Shown here in pieces: positions 6,578 through 12,872 of a DNA stretch of 12,872 nucleotides (its first letter is position 1; each line of letters opens with the position of its first letter). The notes under the pieces are model-generated. The model had not been told where the DNA came from. It ran no database searches and was given only the letters and a program-made list of their open reading frames with translations. The stretch spans positions 1,947 through 14,818 of the forward strand of contig CAUDNR010001450.1 in NCBI GenBank assembly GCA_958430865.1, written 5' to 3'. Position numbers and translations under genes: made by a program. Source of the stretch: Entrophospora sp. SA101 (Eukaryota; Glomeromycota; Glomeromycetes; Entrophosporales; Entrophosporaceae).

Positions 6578-9500
6578 ATGGCTTCGGAAAGAGAAGGGTT
6601 TTTTGGTAGAGCCTTAAAGTAACTAATTATTCGTCAAATTTCTTTATATATCAATTAAAATTCTCAAGAAAACATTAAAATATTTTAATTTTGATTAATG
6701 TAGTTTATGGAATTTGTTTCAACATGAATATACACCATTGAGCGCACGTGGTAGTAGGCATTTTCGCGTAAATAGCTCTAGTTCTAACAGTAAAAGTAAC
6801 AGTAATATTGATGTTAGGGGTGGTGGTAATAATCATTATTATGATAATGATACACTGGAAGAAATTAAAAAATATGAAGATTTCACAACAATTGGTGGAG
6901 TAATATTATAATTTCATTATTTTATAATAAAATTTAACTAAATTAATTGAAATTATCATCATCATCATCATCATTATAAAATGTATATAATTGATCTTTC
7001 GTTGTTGATCGGGATTTTTTTTTGTTTTTAATAGATTGGGTCCAAGATGCAATACATGAAAGGTCAAGATTGAATTCATTAAGAAGGACTGCTGCTGCTA
7101 ATGGAAATCGATCTCCTTGGAGTAGTTGGTTAAAACTTTCATATGAAGCTGGTCAAGCATGGATAGTCGTATCTATAGTGGGTTTGTATTCCATAAAAAT
7201 ATGTAAATATAAATATTGCTTTTAATTAATTATCTATATATTACTTTAAATATTATTATTAGGCGCACTGATTGGTTTGAATGCAGCATTAATAGATATT
7301 ATTACGGAATGGCTTGCAGATATAAAAATGGGATATTGTAAAAATTCATGGTGGTTAAATCAAAAATTTTGTTGTTGGGAAATTGAAAAAGAAGGTCTGT
7401 TGTTCTCAAAAGTGAAAGTGAGGGTGACAGAGATATATATATTACAAGCCTGCTTATTAATTAGTTTCTTTGGTATTAATTAGATGGATCTTGTGAAGAA
7501 TGGCAAAATTGGTCATCATATTTTATAATAAATTGGATTTTCTTTATTTTTTTTGCGGTAACTTATTTATTTTTTAAATGCTTTTTTCCTGTTTTTAATC
7601 AATTAAAAATTTAAATTTATAAACATACCTAAATGATATTTTTTATCAATTTATTATTTTTAGACATTGTTTGCTGCAGCTTGTGCGCATACGATTCGTA
7701 TTTTTGCTCCTTATGCTGCTGGATCTGGCATTTCGGAAATTAAATGTATTTTAGCAGGGTTTGTTATGAAAGAATTTTTAGGTGGTAGGACTTTATTATT
7801 GAAAAGTATTGGCTTGGTAATTAATCAATTATATATATAGCTTTTATTGTTTTATTTTTTAATGAAAAGATAGATATTATTATCTATTTATCTTATAAAA
7901 TGCATATATTATAATAATAAATCTATAATAATTTCTGTTAATTAGCCATTGGCGATTGCATCAGGATTAAGTATTGGTAAAGAAGGTCCATCAGTACATA
8001 CAGCTGCTTGTATTGGAAATGTTGTTTCAAGATTATTTGGAAAGTATAAAATAAACAAAGGTACTATCACAATCACTGCTACAAATAACAATAACAATAG
8101 AATGATGATTATTGAATAAAAATGTTTACATGTTATTTTTGTTGATAGCTAAAATGAGAGAAATTACATCTGCATCTTGTGCAGCTGGTGTTGCTGTTGC
8201 TTTCGGATCACCAATTGGTGGTGTTTTATTTTCTTACGAGGTAAGTAGCTCATAATATAATTCTCTTCGTTCCATTCTTATTCTCATTATCGATTTTTGA
8301 TTAAAAAAAAAATTTTTTTTTTTTTGTAGGAAATGAGTTCAAATTTTCCAATGAAAACAATGTGGAGAAGTTTCTTTTGTGCATTAGTTGCAACTGTTGT
8401 ATTACAAGTAATTACAATCAATTTCCAATTGCCATGGTAGTCAAATTTATTATCATAAATATATAATTAATAAAAATTTTTAGGCAATGAATCCTTTTAG
8501 AACTGGTAAATTGGTAATGTTCCAAGTTGAGTACGATCGGGATTGGCATTTCTTTGAAATCTTTTTCTTTATAATATTAGGAATATTTGGTGTGAGTTAT
8601 TGATACGGGTTTTTTATATAAAATGAAATAATAACTCTTTATCATCATCGTCCTCATCTCGTACTAATCATTGTCATAAATATTTATAGGGTTTATATGG
8701 CGCACTGGTTATTAGATATAATCTAATGATTCAATCATTTCGTAAAAAATTCCTTCTAAAAGACTACTATGCAGTTTATGAGGCTGCTATACTTGCTTCC
8801 ATAACAGCACTTATTGGGTACCTTAATATATTTATGAAAATGGATATGACTGAAACTTTGGGAATTTTATTTCAAGAATGTGAAACAAAAACTCATGATT
8901 ATGAAGGTTTATGCAAGTATGTTGAGTATTGGAATTTGTGAGGAATTGGGAATTGAAATATTTAATGCTTATGCTCACTATTCACCTATGATATATATGT
9001 GATGTATAATATTTAGGGATTCTGAAATGTTTAGAATGGCTTGTTTATTATTTATAGCAACAGTTTTACGTTTTGGATTTATTATAATCACTTACGGAAC
9101 AAAAGTATTTGTTTATTCTTCTAATAATAATATAAATCTAATAATAATGATGGTGATGATTACAATATTTCAAAATACTAAATCTTAAAATCTCAATTAA
9201 TTAATAAATTAATTGTAGGTTCCAGCTGGTATATTTATTCCTTCGATGGCTGTTGGTGCAACTTTTGGTAGATTTTTAGGACTTTTTGTTAAGGCTTTAT
9301 ATATGTAAAATACTATTTAATTACATTTTGTGTGTTTTGTCATGTATGATAGATACTGTAAATATATTAATTATTAATTATTTTATCTAGAGCATATCCT
9401 GAATTTCCACTATTTGCAAGCTGTAAACCTGATGTCCCTGTTAGTATCAAATATATATTTATACGTATGCTTTGAGTTTTTTTTCAATTAACTTTCAATA

Positions 9501-11419
9501 TTAATTTATTTATACATTTTATTATGAAAAAAAAATTTTTTGAACTTTAGTGTGTCACACCGGGAATGTACGCATTTTTGGGTGCTGCTGCTGCACTTGG
9601 GTGTGTAATTAATTATATACTTGTTGAAATTTATCATTTTATATTTTTTAGTATTATTATATTAAAATTTAATTAAATATTTTTTTATAAATTAGTGGGG
9701 TTATGCATCTCACAGGTACTATTATCATTCTTTATTATTATTATTATTCAATAAAAAAAAATAAAAATGTTAAATCTATTTTAAAAATTAAAAACTTTAT
9801 AGTTTGTATAGTTGTTATTATGTTTGAGTTGACTGGTGCTTTAACTTACATATTACCAACAATGGTGACTTGATTCATTAATAATACATTTATCTTTCTA
9901 TTTCTGTTTCTATTTCTCTTTATCTTGATACTTACGCACATGTGATTATTTGATATATACAGATTACTTTGATGGTTACCAAGACAGTTGGTGATTTATT
10001 TGGAAAAGGTGGAATATATCCTTTAATTTTTAAAAATTTTTCTCTCGCCTACCCAAATTCCTGCGCTATAATTACTTGTTTATTATTCATTTATTTAATT
10101 ATTTCCCCTTAATTGGTTTTTTTTTTTTTAATTAATTTACTGCTGACCAAATGATAAGATCAAATGGATTTCCATTTTTGGATAAAGAAGAATATACATT
10201 TGGTGTTCCAGGTTAGTTGAATGGGATTATTTTTTTTAAATAATTTCTCCTTCCAAGATTGTATTATATAAATATATATTTGTTTATTGTTTTGGTGATG
10301 ATTATATGATAGTTGCAACCATTATGAGAAAAAATCTTACAGTAATGACAGCATCAGGATTAAAATTGGACGAAATTGGTAATAATAATAATAAAGGAGT
10401 ATATGTTATTATTATTATTTTTAATCCTTTATTTAAAAAAAAAAGATTAATTTTTATTTTTTTTTATGTATAATATTAAAAAAAATCAGAACGAATATTA
10501 TCAGAATCAAATTTTCAAGGGTTTCCAGTGGTACAAGATAAAAGAAGTATGCAACTTTTAGGACATATAGGACGTCCTGAACTGAAATACGCAATTGGTA
10601 ACTAATCCAACTAATTATGGTTTTATTTGATATTTATATACATTAACTTATATATTTATTTGTATTATGGAATGAATAAATTAGATAAAGCAAAAAGAAT
10701 AAAAGGAACATCAATTGGAACTGCGCATTGTTTTTTTAACAGTTTTGATGATTTTAATAATAATAGCATTTATGTTACTACTAATAATGATCCTGATGTT
10801 GGTGGTGGTGATGGAGAAAGTAGTAATAGCAGTTCATCTAATTTTATAGATTTTGGTCCTTTTGTTGATCAGGTAATTACTAACAAAACAATGATTGTTG
10901 CTTAATTATGAATAATTATTACTACTTGCACAACTTTTTAAAACAATGATTAATTAATAATAAGACGCCTATAACGGTGAATCCTCGTTTGCCATTAGAA
11001 ACCGTCATGGATTTATTTAAGAAAATGGGGTGGGTAATTGATTCCATAAAAACAATTATATTGATTTCAAAATTTTTCTTTTAATTGATACATTTTTTTT
11101 AATTTGATTTTAGGCCAAGAGTAATATTAATTGAACATATAGATAGATTAGTTGGTTTGATTACTGTTAAAGATTTATTAAAATATATTGCAAAAAAAGA
11201 AGCTGAAGATGATGCTGACTTGGATGATGATAATGATGACGACGACGACGACGAGGAGGATAATGATGATGATGACTTGGATGGTGATGATGATAATGAT
11301 GATGAATATGATGATGAATATGATGATGGAAATAATAATTTAAAACTAAAGTCAAGACAAAAAAAACCTAGTAATAATAATAATTATTATAATAATATTT
11401 CATTAACAGCGCCATCATC

Positions 11420-11423
<4 letters not shown>
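6578..11423 (+). CDS. CLC-family chloride/proton exchanger (Gef1/CLC-3-5-like)
   Basis: Twenty-four exons give 857 residues. CLC proteins of this clade exchange two Cl- for one H+ across endosomal, vacuolar or Golgi membranes, supporting acidification and metal homeostasis. Visible motifs are [17 protein letters not shown] before the first helix; GSGISE (215-220; usually GSGIPE); GKEGPSVH with gating Glu259; [13 protein letters not shown] with Glu316, 57 residues later, the spacing of the gating and proton glutamates in CLC-5; GIFIP (486-490); and ELTGALTY with the central pore Tyr566. Two CBS domains follow, the first from about 613-670 and the second from about 734-780, separated by a Gly/Ser/Asn-rich linker. 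The tail at 784-827 is almost all Asp/Glu. Both glutamates imply an exchanger rather than a channel. The start at 6578 lies in a 41-nt first exon, and all junctions keep phase. A Gef1 orthologue is likely, so I give no symbol. Confidence 0.95.
6955..6974 (+). repeat. (ATC)6 microsatellite in CLC intron 2
   Basis: Six perfect ATC triplets followed by AT lie within intron 2 (6895-7034). They have no coding effect. Confidence 0.85.
10016..10140 (+). other. U12-type AT-AC intron (CLC intron 18)
   Basis: Exon 18 ends GGTGGAAT and exon 19 resumes TGCTGACCAA. Joining them gives [15 protein letters not shown], the expected CLC sequence after the last membrane helix. No GT-AG pair can do this because no AG precedes the join. 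The intron begins with ATATCCTTT, identical to the minor-spliceosome 5' consensus, and ends in AC. CCCCTTAAT at 10105-10113 fits the U12 branch consensus TTCCTTRAY in seven of nine positions. Its branch A sits about 28 nt from the 3' end, somewhat farther than usual. Known biology: such introns need U11/U12/U4atac/U6atac snRNAs, retained in only some fungi. Confidence 0.88.
11200..11335 (+). repeat. GAT/GAC repeat coding the CLC acidic tail
   Basis: Triplet-rich DNA (GAT, GAC, GAG, AAT) encodes a run dominated by Asp with Glu, Asn and a few Tyr, ending in two [12 protein letters not shown] copies. It follows the second CBS domain directly. The sequence after it (LKLKSRQKK) is basic, giving a sharp charge switch. 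Confidence 0.85.
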
Positions 11424-11450
<27 letters not shown>

Positions 11451-11928
11451 TCATATATGTTTAGTAATAAAGATATTGTAGATAGATAGATACATTAGTA
11501 GATAAAATACAATATAAATATAAATATATATAATATATGTACCAATATTTTATTAATGCTGTAAAACAAAGACGACAAATAAATTTTATTTTTTCATTAT
11601 TATAATATTAATATTAATATTAACAAAAATAAAAAAAACCAAAAATTCTTTAGCTTGTACGGAAATATTCGGTTTCTTTAAAGGTGCCTCGCTTTGCATT
11701 GAATCGCTACGCGTAACTATGCGTTGCCCACCACTCGATTTTTTAGGTTCTTTATATAATTGAGAACCTAAGAAGATATAAAGATATAGATATTCGATTG
11801 GTCTCTGAATATAAAAATATTTTTGTTGATTTATTTACGGACAAAGTAATTAATGTGTGGTTAAGGATAATTAGACTTGTTTTTTTTCTTTTTTAATAAA
11901 CAATGTTTTATACAAATATTGTAGCAGA
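11424..11928. other. CLC 3' UTR and following intergenic DNA
   Basis: A TAA/AAT triplet run follows the stop at about 11421-11448, then AT-rich sequence with possible poly(A) signals (AATAAA near 11579). The 11685-11735 stretch is GC-richer (GCTACGCGTAACTATGCGTTGCC), with no tRNA fold that I could draw. No gene is supported. Confidence 0.5.
11743..11771. repeat. 9-bp perfect inverted repeat
   Basis: TTAGGTTCT at 11743-11751 and AGAACCTAA at 11763-11771 are exact reverse complements with an 11-nt AT loop. It lies about 320 bp after the CLC stop. It could be a 3'-end hairpin or a protein-binding palindrome; the sequence alone does not decide. Confidence 0.7.
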
Positions 11929-12032
11929 ATGGACGATGAAACACTCGTCGGAATAATGCAGAATCTGTGATTCAAGAATTCAATTATGTCAATAGTTGGA
12001 AATTTCTTTATGTTGGATCCGAATTAATGTAA
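11929..12032 (+). pseudogene. Short frameshifted coding-like remnant
   Basis: An ATG at 11929 opens MDDETLVGIMQNL and stops. One frame over, the same stretch reads NAESVIQEFNYVNSWKFLY and continues VGSELM before TAA at 12030-12032, overlapping a GTAAGA donor-like site. A TTGTAG acceptor-like site precedes the ATG. The second reading is protein-like, suggesting a fragment of a gene broken by a frameshift. The family is not recognised and the segment is short. Confidence 0.25.
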
Positions 12033-12630
12033 GAAAACAATTTTTTATATATATTACTCACATTTTAAATGATTCTAAGCAAATCAGCTTAGATTTTAAA
12101 AAAATTTAGAGACATTTACAATCTACCAATTTCGTTCTTTTTTCTTCTCCTTGCAAGAAGAAACTGCGCAAAAAGAGGAGCAACGATTTATTTATAATTC
12201 ATTATTAGCGCATACAACAAATTGATGATTCTTTGTGTGCTTATATATACACAGTTTTAGATGTCAGGAGTTCGGCGGTGACAGAAGCGGTAAAATCGTC
12301 GGCAGTGCGGCAGTGAGTGAGTTGTTCATAGAAGCAAATTTGGCACACAGATTGTTTGTATATCGTGAAAATCGAGTGGTTCTATCCCAATTTTGCACAA
12401 AGCAAAGCTCCAAAGTGGTGTCGGAGTTCAGAAAAGGAAATAATAACGACTTGTTTGGAATTTGAGCAGCAAATCTTCATCATAAATCTCACCGACATTG
12501 GACTTCATCAACATCATTCAAAGTTTACACGACCCTTTAAAAAATACGTAAAATGAGAAAATTTGATTTTCTATATTCTGTTTTTAAAAATGTCAATTTT
12601 TTTACAATGCTTGGTTTCAAATTTGTGCGT
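12033..12630. other. Intergenic DNA with a GC-richer patch
   Basis: 12256-12335 (GGAGTTCGGCGGTGACAG onward) is visibly GC-richer than its flanks and is preceded by TATATATA at about 12241-12248. A 76-codon frame at 12235-12465 begins without a convincing ATG and has no recognisable domain. I do not call it a gene. Confidence 0.4.
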
Positions 12631-12652
12631 TTGGTAATATTATTATTACCAA
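12631..12652. repeat. 9-bp perfect palindrome, 4-nt loop
   Basis: TTGGTAATA at 12631-12639 and TATTACCAA at 12644-12652 are exact inverted copies around TTAT. It lies in non-coding DNA. It could be a hairpin, a dimeric protein-binding site, or part of a small transposable element. Confidence 0.75.
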
Positions 12653-12829
12653 CAATGCTGAACAATCATCCCACTGGGAACTTATGCTGCTAGAAAGGAA
12701 TTTATTTTGGGGGCGTAGTCAATATTTGGTAGGACAACTCCAAATTTAATTCACGCGCATGAAATTCAAATTAGCCAATCAGAATTTTGTATTCAAACTA
12801 TACATGCTATGGTAATTATTTTGCCAAAA

Positions 12830-12857
12830 ACGTAATACGTAATACGTAATACGTAAT
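12830..12857. repeat. (ACGTAAT)4 tandem repeat
   Basis: Four exact 7-bp copies lie 15 bp from the window end. The flanks continue in similar ATTAC-rich sequence, so the array may be part of a longer structure outside the window. ACGTAAT is also close to an ATF/CREB-type half site, which is only a resemblance. Confidence 0.85.
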
Positions 12858-12872
12858 TACGAAATTAATTAC

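Larger units (their letters stand above)
6578..11423 (+). other. Exon map of the CLC gene
   Basis: Exons: 6578-6618, 6704-6894, 7035-7181, 7263-7394, 7484-7557, 7664-7816, 7946-8060, 8149-8240, 8330-8407, 8484-8591, 8690-8916, 9017-9104, 9219-9304, 9391-9439, 9551-9600, 9696-9715, 9803-9864, 9963-10015, 10141-10211, 10313-10378, 10490-10597, 10685-10872, 10965-11029, 11114-11423. They total 2574 nt including the stop. Introns are 76-140 nt and all GT-AG except intron 18. Several donors are weak (GTGGAG, GTTTGT, GTCTGT, GTGACT, GTGGGT) and were chosen because only they preserve phase and conserved CLC residues. Exon 1 was placed by the phase-compatible donor GTAACT and is the least certain. 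Confidence 0.85.

Noticed and set aside
12235..12465. 76-codon frame near the right end
   Set aside because: There is no convincing start codon or domain, and an overlapping frame of similar length exists. Openness partly reflects the GC-richer patch.

Overview
The window looks like nuclear DNA of an early-diverging filamentous fungus, most likely an arbuscular mycorrhizal fungus (Glomeromycotina, Rhizophagus-like). The evidence is very AT-rich intergenic DNA, many short (about 75-140 nt) introns, a tyrosine-kinase-like (TKL) protein kinase with an N-terminal zinc-ribbon-like Cys4 cluster of the kind massively expanded in those fungi, and a probable minor-spliceosome (AT-AC) intron. The species call is inference from these traits; no database was searched.

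Layout. 1-659: a five-copy 35-bp tandem repeat, a weak minus-strand ORF, then a TATA-bearing promoter. 660-2265: the most remarkable locus. A signal-peptide exon ending in a Lys-Arg (Kex2-type) site is followed by an array of 15 mutually homologous introns of 83-113 nt. These are separated by 14 tiny exons, two of 4 nt and twelve of exactly 3 nt. Spliced as read, the frame closes perfectly: each 3-nt exon is one whole codon, and the terminal exon opens with the stop codon TAA. The predicted product is a 46-residue preproprotein. Its mature 15-residue peptide (VPAQPETPPEHKKSK) is encoded almost entirely by microexons. 2266-3110: 3' UTR and intergenic DNA.

3111-4643: a two-exon, 485-residue TKL kinase with complete catalytic motifs. 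4644-6577: intergenic DNA with degenerate repeats and minus-strand coding-like remnants. 6578-11423: a 24-exon, 857-residue CLC-family chloride/proton exchanger (Gef1/CLC-3/4/5-like). It has both exchanger glutamates, two C-terminal CBS domains and an extreme acidic tail. Its intron 18 has the textbook U12-type 5' site ATATCCTTT and ends in AC. 11424-12872: 3' UTR, short inverted and tandem repeats, and coding-like debris with no convincing gene.

The three genes lie on the + strand as separate transcription units, and nothing shows that they work together. The peptide locus is the candidate undescribed system: a secreted-peptide gene in which single amino acids are carried as [intron + codon] cassettes that have duplicated together. 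Such an array can gain, lose or skip single residues without shifting the frame.
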